Part shown: positions 1-8,944 of the stretch, piece by piece | Position numbering within the stretch: position 1 is the stretch's first letter | Layout of the letters: each line of letters begins with the position of its first letter | Source: Schistocerca nitens | Taxonomy: Eukaryota; Arthropoda; Insecta; Orthoptera; Acrididae | Direction: 5' to 3' | NCBI RefSeq assembly: GCF_023898315.1 | Contig: NC_064614.1 | Coordinates: 114,793,501 to 114,857,500 of the forward strand | Length of the DNA: 64,000 nt | Program-made: the position numbers and the translations under genes | The notes under the pieces: model-generated | Seen by the model: the letters and a program-made list of their open reading frames with translations, nothing else | Told to the model about the DNA's origin: nothing | Databases searched by the model: none

Positions 1-55
1 GTGCCGGCACGGAGATCCGTACGCTATGGCTGCTCAGAGGGAACTGGGTTCGGTC
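1..55 (-). mobile_element. 3' end of a Penelope-like element (PLE copy 1), cut by the window edge
   Basis: This stretch matches the PLE 3' region seen again at 8051-8105 and 11345-11401, including the palindrome GTGCCGGCAC. Its other half resumes at 5197, after a 5.1 kb LINE insertion. The last 12 bases (44-55, CTGGGTTCGGTC) are duplicated at 5197-5208 as the target-site duplication. The part of the PLE beyond position 1 is outside the window. Confidence 0.85.
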
Positions 56-77
56 ACTGCACTGCACTGCACTGCAC
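56..77 (-). repeat. Pentamer tail at the LINE 3' end
   Basis: Four tandem copies of ACTGC (GCAGT on the element strand) lie exactly between the element body and the target duplication, where a LINE normally has its A-rich or microsatellite tail. Confidence 0.8.
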
Positions 78-226
78 TTTCCTAACGAGCGGTCCTATGC
101 TCGTGGTCTGGCAGGGTGAGCGTTTATCGCTATTCCTGCAGAACATGTCTTGCTGAAATTTAGAGAACTGACTTACTTTTGAGCCGGCCTTTCGGATGCA
201 TGGCATCCTTTGACTGTATCGAGGTT

Positions 227-2909
227 TTAGTCTCGCAACAGGTCAGGCCAACGTGTCGTCGGCCTGCGGTGGATGTTGTGGCCCAGTGCCTGTACGAGCC
301 TGTTCTGTGACCTATTGGTCTCCTGGTAAAACTGTCTTGCCGTCTGACGAAATCTGTCCTTGAGCAGTGGGATCCCGGTCTGCTCATGTAATTGGGCTGT
401 CGGGTAGCGCCATGGCAACCGGAGGGCGAGCCGAAGTGCCCGGTTCTGAACCCTCTGGAGCTCGGCAATGTGAGTCTCGGCTGCATTGCCCCACACCACG
501 GCTGCGTACTCCAGTACTGGACGGACCAGTACTAGGTACAGGGTGATTCCGTGGCGGGGGGGGAAGCGTCGAGGTCGGGTTAAGTAGGGGGTATAGGGTC
601 CGTAGACGTCCCATAGCCCTACCCTTTATGTCCTGGATGTGTGGGCGAAACGTTAGCCTCTGATCGAGGGTTACCCCGAGGTATCGAGCTGTCTTGCACC
701 ACGGGACGGGGCCTCCCGCGATCGTGACCGGCTCAAGATCAGGTGGAAGCAGTCGTTTGGTGAACACGACTGCTTGGCTTTTTGCGGCATTGAATTTGAG
801 CCTCCATTTTGTGGACCACCTTCCAAGCTCTTCGCAACCAAGCTGGAGTCGGCGCCTCATTTCAAGAACGTTCATGCTGCGGACGAGTAGCGCCGTATCG
901 TCGGCATATAGCGCCAGCGACACTTGCGCCACCCGTGGAGCGTCAGCAGTGTAGAGGGAGTACAGCAGGGGTCCGAGTACGGACCCCTGTGGCACTCCAG
1001 CCCGAATTGGGCGTTGGGTGGACGCTCCCTCCTCCAAGCGCACGTGGAAAGTGCGGTTCTCCAGATACGATTTGAGTAACACCGCGTGTGGCGTCGGGAC
1101 CCCGTGCACAAGAAGTTTGTACACGAGGCCGTCGTGCCACACCGAGTCGAATGCCCTGGAGACGTCCAGGAACACCGCCCCTAGGTATTCCCGGGTCTCC
1201 AGGGCTCGCATGGCCTCCTCCACTAGTCGCAAGAGTTGGTGTGCGGTGGAGTGGCCTTTGCGAAAACCGAATTGCTCATCTGGAAGCAGGTGTTCGGCTT
1301 CCACGTGCCTGAGGAGCCGCTTTGCATATATGCGCTCGAAAACCTTAGACAGCGTGGGCAGAAGGCTCACGGGACGGTAGGATGCCGCTTGTCTGGGGTC
1401 CTTGTTTGCCTTGGGGATTGCTACCACTTCCGCATGCTTCCACGCGGAAGGGTAGATCCCCGTACGCAGGATCATGTTGAATATGTCGGTCACGCTCTGG
1501 TGGGCCCCTGCTGGAAGATCGCGCAAGAGGATGCCGACAATGCCGTCATCCCCTCCCGCCTTTTTGGGGCTTAGTGTCCGCAGCTGCTCGGCCACTTCTT
1601 CCACCGATATCGGTTCGATTTCGTCTCCCTCTTCCCTGGCCGCCAGGAAAGTGGGCAGTTGCGTTTGAACTAGGCGGACGTGCTCCACGTCCACAACGTC
1701 TTCCATTGGGGTGAAAGACGCTGCGAAGTGGTCAGCCAGCACGTTCGCCTTTTCATCTGGGTGGCTGATAACGTCGTGTCCTACCTGGATAGGTGGGACG
1801 CGACGCCGACGTCTCAGGAACGACTTCGCGATGCGCCACGCATTGCCGTCTGCAGGGTCTAGTGTTGCCACTAGGTCTGCCCATTCCCTGTTGCGGTTGG
1901 CCTCCACCGCTGCCTTTATCTCGCGGCGCATGTGATTTAGGCGTGCTTTGGTGCGAGGCTGTCGTGTCAGTTGCCATTCTCTAAACAGTCTGTTTTTCTC
2001 CCTAATCGTCTCCCTGATTTCTGGCGGGAGGCGATGGGAGTGTACCGGTGGACGCGGTGGGGGCGTCGGAGCAGCTGCCGCCGCGGCCCTGAGGATTTCT
2101 TGGGTGAGGTGCTGCAGCGCAGCGTCTGTGCCGACTGCAGCAGGATCTGGTGCACCATCCAAGAGAGAGAGGACCTCTTCTTGGTAGCGCTCAGTGTTCA
2201 TGCGTCTAAAGTTGGGGCGGCGTGGTGGAAGGGCAGCGCCAACGATATCCACGTCGTATATCACAGGCACGTGGTCTGAAGATAGCGCGCAGCGTGTCGA
2301 GGCAGAGATGTGGTGCCCAATGCCCTTTATCAGGGCAATGTCCAGCACATCCGACATCAGCCCTTGTCTAGCGGGGAATATCGTATGCTCATATGGCCCC
2401 AGCGCTATGGCGTCGTTTCTCTGGGCAGCCCTGAGAAGGCGACGGCCACTGGCATTTGTGAGGCGGGAGTTCCATTCCGAGTGCTTCGCGTTGAAGTCAC
2501 CCGCAATGAAAACTCGCCCACCGGCCGCCAGCAGTGCGTCGACATCCTGGTCGGAGATGATCGCCCGTGGGCGTTTGTAGGCCGCAATGAAGGTGATCTG
2601 ACCTATGGCTGTGGATACACTGACCGCTGTAGCTTCCATGGCTACGAGGTCAGGGAGGTGGATGGAGTGGTGCTTGAGAGTGCGCCGTACGTAGACTGCC
2701 GTCCCGCCTCCGGCGGTCGGCCTGTCAGACCGGTAACAGGCGTAGTTTGCTGCCCGGACTTGGACGCCGGGCTTAAGGTGAGTTTCGCAGACTAGACAGA
2801 TGTCAATTGCCTCTTCCTGTAGGAAGTCGCGAAACTCACCTTGCTGCCTCACCAAGCCGTTTGCATTAAATCCGCAAACTGAAAGACCAAGAATGTGCGG
2901 ATTATCCAT
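227..2909 (-). pseudogene. Jockey ORF2: endonuclease plus reverse transcriptase, one frameshift
   Basis: The protein starts at the ATG at 2909. An AP-type endonuclease occupies roughly the first 220 residues, with GDFNAKHSEW near residue 137 and SSDHVPV near 210. The reverse transcriptase follows, with FLDVSRAFDSVWHDG, GVPQGSVLGPLLY and the catalytic YADDTALL at about residue 675. The frame is lost in a run of eight G (556-563; C on the coding strand). After it the RT C-terminal region continues in another frame through LVRPVLEYAAVVWGNA to a stop at 227. One base of length change in this homopolymer explains the break, so it may be a real inactivating mutation or a sequencing error. ORF2 begins 105 bp after the ORF1 stop. 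Its normal job is nicking the target and copying element RNA into it. Confidence 0.92.
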
Positions 2910-3014
2910 GGTGGTTTGGTGTTGGGACGGTACTGGCCTGAAGGGCCGCCGTGACTGCCTGGACCAGTATGGGCAGTTGATGTAACATCGAGTTTAGAGA
3001 ATGCAGAAGTGCAT

Positions 3015-4835
3015 TCAGTTGGGTCCCGTCCACTCCGGAGTTGCTGGGGTGTTCTGGGGCAGTCCTCGTTGTAGATGAAGCCGCCGGTGTGGGTGTGGCA
3101 GTTGCACAGGTTCGCCCACCTGCGCCGCTACTTGCCTAGCTTGGGGGGGAGGGAGGGGGCGTTTAGGGCCCCTTCTGCTGCCTTGGGTGTCCGCTGGGGA
3201 CGGTTGGGGGCCAGCTGTGGCAGCTGGCAGCGGTTTTACTACCGCAGGCGCTTTCGTGGGGTTGGGGGGTGGTTGCTGCTGCCGCTGGTGGGCTGAGTCT
3301 GTGCCCTTTGCAGCTGCAGCGTAACTTGTCCCCTGTTGAATCGGCCGTGACGCGGCTCTCCGGCCGCGACCACGATGGTTTGTTCTCCTGAACAGGTTGC
3401 AGCCCCTGTAGCTCGCTACATGGGGTTCGCTGCAATTGCAGCACTTTGGTGGCTCTTCTTTGGGTTTCTTGCACTCTCTGCTTTGATGCGACCCCGCGCA
3501 TTTCACGCAGCGGGCCGGCATCGTGCAAAAATTAGCCACGTGGTCGAGGCCCTGGCATGAAAAGCACTGGGCCCTCCTTCCTTTTGCTCTCAGTGGCTCT
3601 ACCTCGACGTTCACCGTCGCTACCGTCTTCAGTTGGAAGATTTTGCGTGCCTCAACGCTATCGACCAGCACGACCAGGAACAGAGGCATGTCCCTCCGCG
3701 TCCTGGGCGATTTCATGAGGCCCACAGAGCGTACCCCGTATCCCAAGGAGGTAAGTTCCTCCTTGAGGTGCGATGGTTCCATACTCATGGGGAGGTGTCT
3801 GAAGACTACCTTTAGGAGAGGAAGTCGTTCTGCGTCGTGCGTGTAACAGAACAGGCCCTCGTCCCTGATCTTTTTCATGGTAGCTCGGTAGTCTTCCATG
3901 TTGGCTAGCGTGATTCGCAATAGCTCACGCCCGGCTGTCTTGACCTTGGGAGGTGCGGACACACCTTCATTGAATTTGGCTAGGAAGGCGTGAAAGGTGC
4001 CCTTCCATAGAATGTTAATTGGAGGAGGTGCCGCCCTTTTTGGCGGAACGGTTGTTGCCTCCATGGCATCGTTCTCTGCCTCTGCCGGCTCGCACTCGAA
4101 CGAGTTTGCCGTCGGAAGCGGCTGCACCTGCTCGAGCTTTCTTGCTCGGGCCGTGTGCCTCCGCTTCGGGACGACAAACCCCTCTTCATCTTCTTGGGCG
4201 GCGTCGTCGTCCGCTGTGGCGCCCTCAGGCGCGATTGGCTTCTTCTTCTGCTGGGACCTGTGGGCATAAGAAGAGTCTGCGGACGTTTCGTCGTCATCCG
4301 CTGGTCTTTTTCTAGATGGTACTGCTACTTCCATGGCTTCCTCCTCTAGAATGAGTGTCTCTAGATTTGCCTCTGGAATGGTCGCATCCTCTCGAGATTC
4401 TGCTGGCAGGTCAGCAGCCTCTTGATTGGCCTGTACCGTAGGGGGGGCCAGCATGGCGGTGGGTGCTTCGGACGCCACGCCTGGTGGCTCTGCTCCCTTC
4501 GGGGCCGCCTCCGGCAGTGCAGTGTCCTCTTGCGTGGACACGCCTGGCGGGGCTCCCGGCGGTACCTTGGCCTCTTCACTGGCTGCGCCTGGCAGTGCGG
4601 CGGGGAGATCGTACTGTAGGAACCTGATGTAGGCCCTTTCCGCGGCCTCGCGTTCCGAGGCGTTTTCTGGTTTGGCCGCGCGGTTCATTACCACGAACAG
4701 CTCGACTGCTGTGAGTGGGCGATACCCTGGCGGAGGAGCAGCCGCGGAGGTCGGGGCGCCGGAGGCCGCCGCCAGAGCGTGCTCTGACGCGGCGACCAAC
4801 GCCGCGATGTTCGTAGCGATGTTATTGTCTTCCAT
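3015..4835 (-). CDS. Jockey ORF1: gag-like nucleic-acid-binding protein
   Basis: This 606-codon intact frame begins at an ATG at 4835. The N-terminal half is rich in Ala, Pro and Glu and is probably disordered. Residues of about 280-400 resemble the domain that precedes the knuckles in jockey-type ORF1 proteins (KVVFRHLPMSMEPSHLKEEL). Three zinc knuckles follow: CFSCQGLDHVANFC, CVKCAGSHQSREC, and CCNCSEPHVASYRGC. The tail is Pro/Gln rich. Proteins of this family coat element RNA in a ribonucleoprotein particle and help deliver it to the chromosome. The related ORF1 at 11845-13260 is clearly divergent from this one. The intact frame is consistent with a fairly young insertion. Confidence 0.9.
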   Translation of the reverse strand: MEDNNIATNIAALVAASEHALAAASGAPTSAAAPPPGYRPLTAVELFVVMNRAAKPENASEREAAERAYIRFLQYDLPAALPGAASEEAKVPPGAPPGVSTQEDTALPEAAPKGAEPPGVASEAPTAMLAPPTVQANQEAADLPAESREDATIPEANLETLILEEEAMEVAVPSRKRPADDDETSADSSYAHRSQQKKKPIAPEGATADDDAAQEDEEGFVVPKRRHTARARKLEQVQPLPTANSFECEPAEAENDAMEATTVPPKRAAPPPINILWKGTFHAFLAKFNEGVSAPPKVKTAGRELLRITLANMEDYRATMKKIRDEGLFCYTHDAERLPLLKVVFRHLPMSMEPSHLKEELTSLGYGVRSVGLMKSPRTRRDMPLFLVVLVDSVEARKIFQLKTVATVNVEVEPLRAKGRRAQCFSCQGLDHVANFCTMPARCVKCAGSHQSRECKKPKEEPPKCCNCSEPHVASYRGCNLFRRTNHRGRGRRAASRPIQQGTSYAAAAKGTDSAHQRQQQPPPNPTKAPAVVKPLPAATAGPQPSPADTQGSRRGPKRPLPPPQARQVAAQVGEPVQLPHPHRRLHLQRGLPQNTPATPEWTGPN

Positions 4836-4939
4836 GAGGAGGACAGGAACTCTTATCGGTGGGTTCTAGGCGAGTGAGCGCGGACTGGTCCCACGCGAAG
4901 GGGGTCCTGACTCACGGCGTGCCCTAACAGTCCCTAGGC

Positions 4940-4973
4940 GCAATACAAATTGATACTGATCAATTTGTATTGC
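4940..4973. other. Perfect 15-bp hairpin in the LINE 5' leader
   Basis: The arms at 4940-4954 and 4959-4973 are perfectly complementary (GCAATACAAATTGAT against its reverse complement) around a four-base loop, ACTG. It lies about 105 nt upstream of the ORF1 start codon in an otherwise GC-rich leader. The role is unknown: it could be an RNA structure in the leader or a small insertion. Confidence 0.8.
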
Positions 4974-5208
4974 AGCCACGATATCGGTAACACACAATTT
5001 TGCCGCTAAACGTACTCGCGAGCGAGACGTTAGCTGGAGAAGTCCGCTACCGCTTCTGCCACGTGGCCACCTTCGACCCGCGTGCCTTGACAAAGGCGCG
5101 CGGAAACAAAGGCGCTCGTGAACAAAGGCGCGAGACGGACAAAGCGCTGCGAGGAGCCCAAGCGACCTGACGCTGCGGCGGCTCGACGCAGACTGCCTGG
5201 GTTCGGTC

Positions 5209-5650
5209 GCGGCGGCGGTGGATTTAAATACCCTCCGCCCGCGGCGCGCTCACTCCGCCGTCCGCGCCCCGCGCCACGGTCGCGCGGTGGAACAGATTGC
5301 GACGGCGTCTGAGATGACGTCGGTGTGATGGCTCCGTCCGCCGTGGTCGTCACAACTATACATTTGCTCGATTTACTCTTGATTTACCCAATCGCTGGTT
5401 CCCAAGCCTTGCTAAGATTATAGCCACAGTAACGATTTATGAGGTCGTCATTGGTGCGAATTTCGATGGCCTCTCTAACAACGCTGTCCCAGTATCTCGA
5501 CGTCTGTACCAGAATCCTCGTGCGTTCATACACCATAGCGTGATTTTCCGACAAACAATGTTCAGCGACCGCCGACTTGCTCGGATACATCAGTCGAGTG
5601 TGCCTCTGGTGTTCACGGCATCGATCCTCGACGGTACGCATCGTCTGACG
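5209..5650 (-). pseudogene. PLE copy 1: GIY-YIG endonuclease C-terminal part, nonsense-mutated
   Basis: This is the continuation of PLE copy 1 after the LINE insertion. The minus strand encodes the second half of a GIY-YIG nuclease, including MRTVEDRCREHQRHTRLMYP, HCLSENHAM and YCGYNLSKAWEPAIG. The frame stops at 5384, where the other copies read Leu-Ile: their TTA is TAA here. Downstream sequence of the usual Arg/Gly/Pro-rich tail is still recognisable. At 5650 the copy is truncated in the middle of the nuclease and joined directly to a plus-strand PLE 3' end. No reverse transcriptase is present. Confidence 0.85.
5222..5230 (-). promoter_or_regulatory. TATA-like box in PLE copy 1, just upstream of the LINE insertion
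   Basis: On the minus strand this reads TATTTAAAT inside a very GC-rich stretch. The same motif occurs in every PLE copy (8119-8127 minus, 8872-8880 plus, 13353-13361 minus, 14106-14114 plus). Its first T is 34 nt from the first base of the LINE at 5196. A promoter role is inferred from PLE terminal repeats being able to carry promoters; no transcript evidence is available. Confidence 0.4.
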
Positions 5651-5766
5651 GCACGTTCACAGGAGCTCAGTCCGTCAGTTCACCTGATGATGGCGACATG
5701 TATGATCGCCGAAATATTGTGCCCGTTGGACACTGTAGACCGGCAGTACACCCGTGGATATTTTGA
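5651..5766 (+). mobile_element. PLE 3' terminal fragment facing the spacer
   Basis: This 115-bp segment runs from GCACGTTCACAGGAGCTC to TGGATATTTTGAT and is repeated at 8945-9060 and 14180-14295 (plus) and, inverted, at 7940-8057 and 11234-11351. It marks the 3' end of the PLE; sequences after TTTTGAT differ between copies, except where the larger tandem duplication includes the flank. Confidence 0.8.
5684..5714 (+). ncRNA. Hammerhead-ribozyme-like core in the PLE 3' end
   Basis: CTGATGA (5684-5690) is followed by one extra base, a 5-bp stem GGCGA/TCGCC (5692-5696 with 5706-5710) and GAAA (5711-5714). This is the order of a hammerhead core, and PLEs as a group are known to carry hammerhead motifs in their terminal repeats. 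I could not place a canonical cleavage site or an unambiguous stem III, so activity is unproven. Confidence 0.4.
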
Positions 5767-5768
5767 TT

Positions 5769-7930
5769 AAGAACGACCTCCTTAACAGGTTCTTCATTTT
5801 TGTTAGTCTCGTCAATTTTTTGATCATCTACAAATGCACTCTTGAACTATAATATTTTTGCGGCTTCTTTCATATCCTTTGGATCGAGTGCTTCTCTGAC
5901 GTAAGTTTAACAAATGTCAGCATTGAACCAGCCAACAAATGGCCCTTCAAAAACCTGACCGTAATTTACTTGTTTATTTATTTATTTACTTATTTTGTGC
6001 TCCACTTGGGCAACGTCGCTGTGTATTTGTTCTAAACCAAATTTCTGCATAAATTAATAGAATTATTTCTTTTTACTTTTAATCAGTAAGAACTCTCTAC
6101 GGAAAAACATCTACATATCAGTACTATAACACTGAAATTGTTACACGCAACATATAGTATGGCTTGTACCGTACGGCTTGAACATGCTACCTCGCGTCCC
6201 CAGGGGATCAGTGGGCCCTTGCTCGACCTTTTCTGGGCGGCAAATTCACAGGGCGGAGAATACACGACACCCTTCTAGCCTACGAGCGGTGTCGTAAACC
6301 TGCCTCGTAGGATTGTTTGCAAAATATCAACATCGTCCGCACCTGCCCTCCGAAGTGCCAATCGGTCCCGTAACTACAGCCTTCCAGCCATAACAACGCG
6401 AGATTTTCAAGAATTCCCCAAATCCACGCCTGTGGCGCAGCACAGAGTATATTCCTCTGGCATTTGAGAGCTTCCAACTAACTGTGCACATGATTTCTAA
6501 CCTGTTTTAAACCATTTCTCGCTGATATTTCTCATAAAATAGTGAAAGAAAAAAAGGTTATTGCTTACTACATTTTCTCTGTCCATGCAGTAAAATTTCA
6601 GCATCAAGTGCGGCGGCGCGGTTCCTTTCTGGGATTAAACCAGCACCTAACTGTGAACTCGTTGCAGCAGATCGCCCGTAGGATAGTCGAGGACAAATCT
6701 ACTGTACTGCGACTCGCGCCAGGCTGAACACAACGTAACTATTCTAACAATCGTGAAAAGGTCTTAATTTTGAATGAAAATTGGATATACTGGCAAAACT
6801 TCGGTATGTTCTGGAGTTTAGAATTGCAAGTTCACTGCCAAGCCCGTGCTAATCCTAACACAGTCATGCACAAACACTTTCATTCACGTTGGCAAGTTTA
6901 TGGTAACGTATTTCCCGAAATCTGAACAGCTACTAAATACGGATTGTTCTTAAATGAAAATTCTCGCCATACTATTAAGTTTATTGGTGTCTAAAGCACT
7001 CAAGTTTTTCGTCACCGATCTGCTCAATATGCCACGCAGAATTACTGTCTTTTCTCATTCACAAAATTACTTACGAAATCCGTACTTTCTAAAAAAACCG
7101 CACCGAAATAAATTCGCCTTTACTTTAAAGCACTTTTGAGGCATGCGGCACCACTAAAACCGGCAAACTGTAACCTCCTTCGGAGCTCATACTACACAAG
7201 ACCGTACCATTGAAAGGCTGGGCTCCGACTACTTTTGAGTGCTCCAAGCATTCTCAGTCTCCAAGGGAAAAGACGCGCGAAGAATACCCCGTTTTGATTG
7301 ATCAGTTTTGTCTAAGGCCAATAGAAAAATATTACTCTCCCGCGTTTGTCCGCGCTTTTCATGACTAACCAATCAACAAATAGCACACTTTCGAATTGCA
7401 CTTTTTCCGTAATAAATATTTAACCTTCTGCTATTTTATTTATACTTTACTTCATTAACTACTTTCATTTGCACTCGAATTAGCTTTCCTTTTACCATAA
7501 ACTTACTTAACATATTATGATACAAAATTCCCCGTCGTCTGCATTCACACTGTCTTACAAATTTCTCACGCTAGTTCGTACAGCGTTTTTTAGTGTAACA
7601 ATGATCTACATATTTAATTAAGACCACAATCACGCATCATTCACACCACTAAAAAAAACTGTACAAACATAAATAAACAAAAAAGTCTTCAAGAAATATA
7701 CAGAACAATTCACAAAAACATTCTCTTGACCTGTTTCTTGACTGTCTCTGTCTGCTACTGTACTCTGGTGGATGAAAAGTAGAACTACGAACTCGACTGA
7801 ATCCGCTTCAGACCATCTGTCACTTTGCACGAATGAGTCATTCTCCCGAAACACAGGCTCCAGACAGGGGTGTTAAATTATGACACTGTATGATGCTTAG
7901 TTCAGGATGTACGTACGTCATAAACATTAA
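5769..7930. other. AT-rich spacer between inward-facing PLE ends (copy 1)
   Basis: This 2.16 kb has only short frames of 60-75 codons with no recognisable domain and no transposon protein. It is flanked on both sides by PLE 3' ends pointing inward, so it looks like captured non-PLE DNA. A second almost identical copy lies at 9063-11224. Confidence 0.6.
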
Positions 7931-8624
7931 AATGCTTATCAAAATATCCACGGGTGTGCTGCCGGTCTATAGTGTCCAACGGGCACAATATTTCGGCGAT
8001 CATACATGTCGCCATCATAAGGTTAACTGACGGACTGAGCTCCTGTGAACGTGCCGGCACGGAGATCCGTAAGCTATGGCTGCTCAGAGGGAACAGGGTT
8101 CGGTCGCGGCGGCGGCCGATTTAAATACCCTCCGCCCGCGCCGCGCTCCCTCCGCCGTCCGCGCCCCGCGCCACGGTCGCGCGGTGGAACAGATTCCGAC
8201 GGCGTCTGAGATGACGTCGGTGTGATGGCTCCGTCCGCCGTGGTCGTCACAACTATACGTTTGCTCGATTTACTCTTGATTAACCCGATCGCTGGTTCCC
8301 AAGCCTTGCTAAGATTATAGCCACAGTCACGGTTTATGAGGTCGTCATTGATGCGAATTTCGATGGCCTCTCTAACAACGCTGTCCCAGTATCTCGACGT
8401 CTGTACCAGAATCCTCGTGCGGTCATACTCCATGGCGTGATTTTCCGACAAACAATGTTCAGCGACCGCCGACTTGCTCGGATACATCAGTCGAGTGTGC
8501 CTCTGGTGTTCACGGCATCGATCCTCGACGGTACGCATCGTCTGACCAATATACGACTTGCCACATTGACACGGAATCTGGTACACGCCGGCCTTCCTCA
8601 AACCGAGGTCATCTTTGGCGCTGT
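7931..8624 (-). pseudogene. PLE copy 2, minus strand: complete GIY-YIG domain without reverse transcriptase
   Basis: The minus strand frame at 8074-8601 encodes a GIY-YIG nuclease domain: GVYQIPCQCGKSYIGQT at its start, then RTVEDRCREHQRHTR, ENHAMEYDRTRILVQTSRY and NLSKAWEPAIG, ending in an Arg/Gly/Pro-rich tail and PSEQP-stop. In PLEs this domain follows the reverse transcriptase; here everything upstream is missing and the copy begins inside the linker to the domain at about 8624. The 3' region (7931-8073) includes the hammerhead-like motif, but its core reads CTTATGA instead of CTGATGA. The nuclease frame is open, but without the RT it is a fragment. Confidence 0.88.
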
Positions 8625-8944
8625 TAGAGAGGCCATCGAAATTCGCACCAATGACGACCTCATAAACTGTGACTGTGGCTATAATCTTAGCAAGGCTTGG
8701 GAACCAGCGATTGGGTTAATCAAGAGTAAATCGAGCAATCGTATAGTTGTGACGACCACGGCGGACAGAGCCATCACACCGACGTCATCTCAGACGCCGT
8801 CGCAATCTGTTCCACCGCGCGACCGTGGCGCGGGGCGCGGACGGCGGAGGGAGCGCGCCGCGGGCGGAGGGTATTTAAATCCGCCGCCGCCGCGACCGAA
8901 CCCAGTTCCACCTGAGCAGCCATAGTGTACGGATCTCCGTGCCG
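8625..8944 (+). pseudogene. PLE copy 3, plus strand: C-terminal half of GIY-YIG domain
   Basis: The plus strand reads VREAIEIRTNDDLINCDCGYN, then SKAWEPAIG and the Arg/Gly-rich tail to a stop at about 8925. The first half of the nuclease is absent, so the catalytic GIY-YIG strands are missing. It abuts the minus-strand copy at about 8624, making a head-to-head palindrome with arms of about 300 bp. A TATA-like TATTTAAAT lies at 8872-8880. Confidence 0.85.

Larger units (their letters stand above)
56..5196 (-). mobile_element. Jockey-clade non-LTR retrotransposon, near full length
   Basis: A 5.1 kb element on the minus strand carries a 5' leader (4836-5196), ORF1 (3015-4835), ORF2 (227-2909, one frameshift) and a short 3' region that ends in a pentamer tail instead of poly(A). 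It is bounded by a perfect 12-bp duplication, CTGGGTTCGGTC, at 44-55 and 5197-5208, so both ends are well placed. It sits in the 3' part of a Penelope-like element and runs in the same direction as that element. Jockey elements replicate by target-primed reverse transcription with their own AP-type endonuclease. The assignment rests on the gag-like ORF1 with three zinc knuckles ending in the jockey-type SYRGC pattern, and on the ORF2 domain order. Confidence 0.92.
5651..8944. repeat. Tandem unit 1 of a 3,294-bp duplication
   Basis: Positions 5651-8107 recur at 8945-11401 at a constant offset of 3,294 bp, with only isolated differences that I could see (for example near 6728/10022 and 6760/10054). 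The unit consists of a PLE 3' end, the AT-rich spacer, a minus-strand PLE part and a plus-strand PLE part. Unit 2 is interrupted by the gag-only LINE at 11402-13328 and its remaining PLE palindrome resumes at 13329. Confidence 0.9.

Noticed and set aside
5769-7930. Small genes in the spacer (60-75 codons)
   Set aside because: No domain, no codon bias evident, and identical in the second unit only because the unit is duplicated.
8437-8925. 162-codon plus-strand frame across the PLE palindrome (also 13671-14159)
   Set aside because: Its first part is the antisense of the minus-strand GIY-YIG frame; it becomes sense only after the palindrome centre. It is a product of the inverted arrangement.
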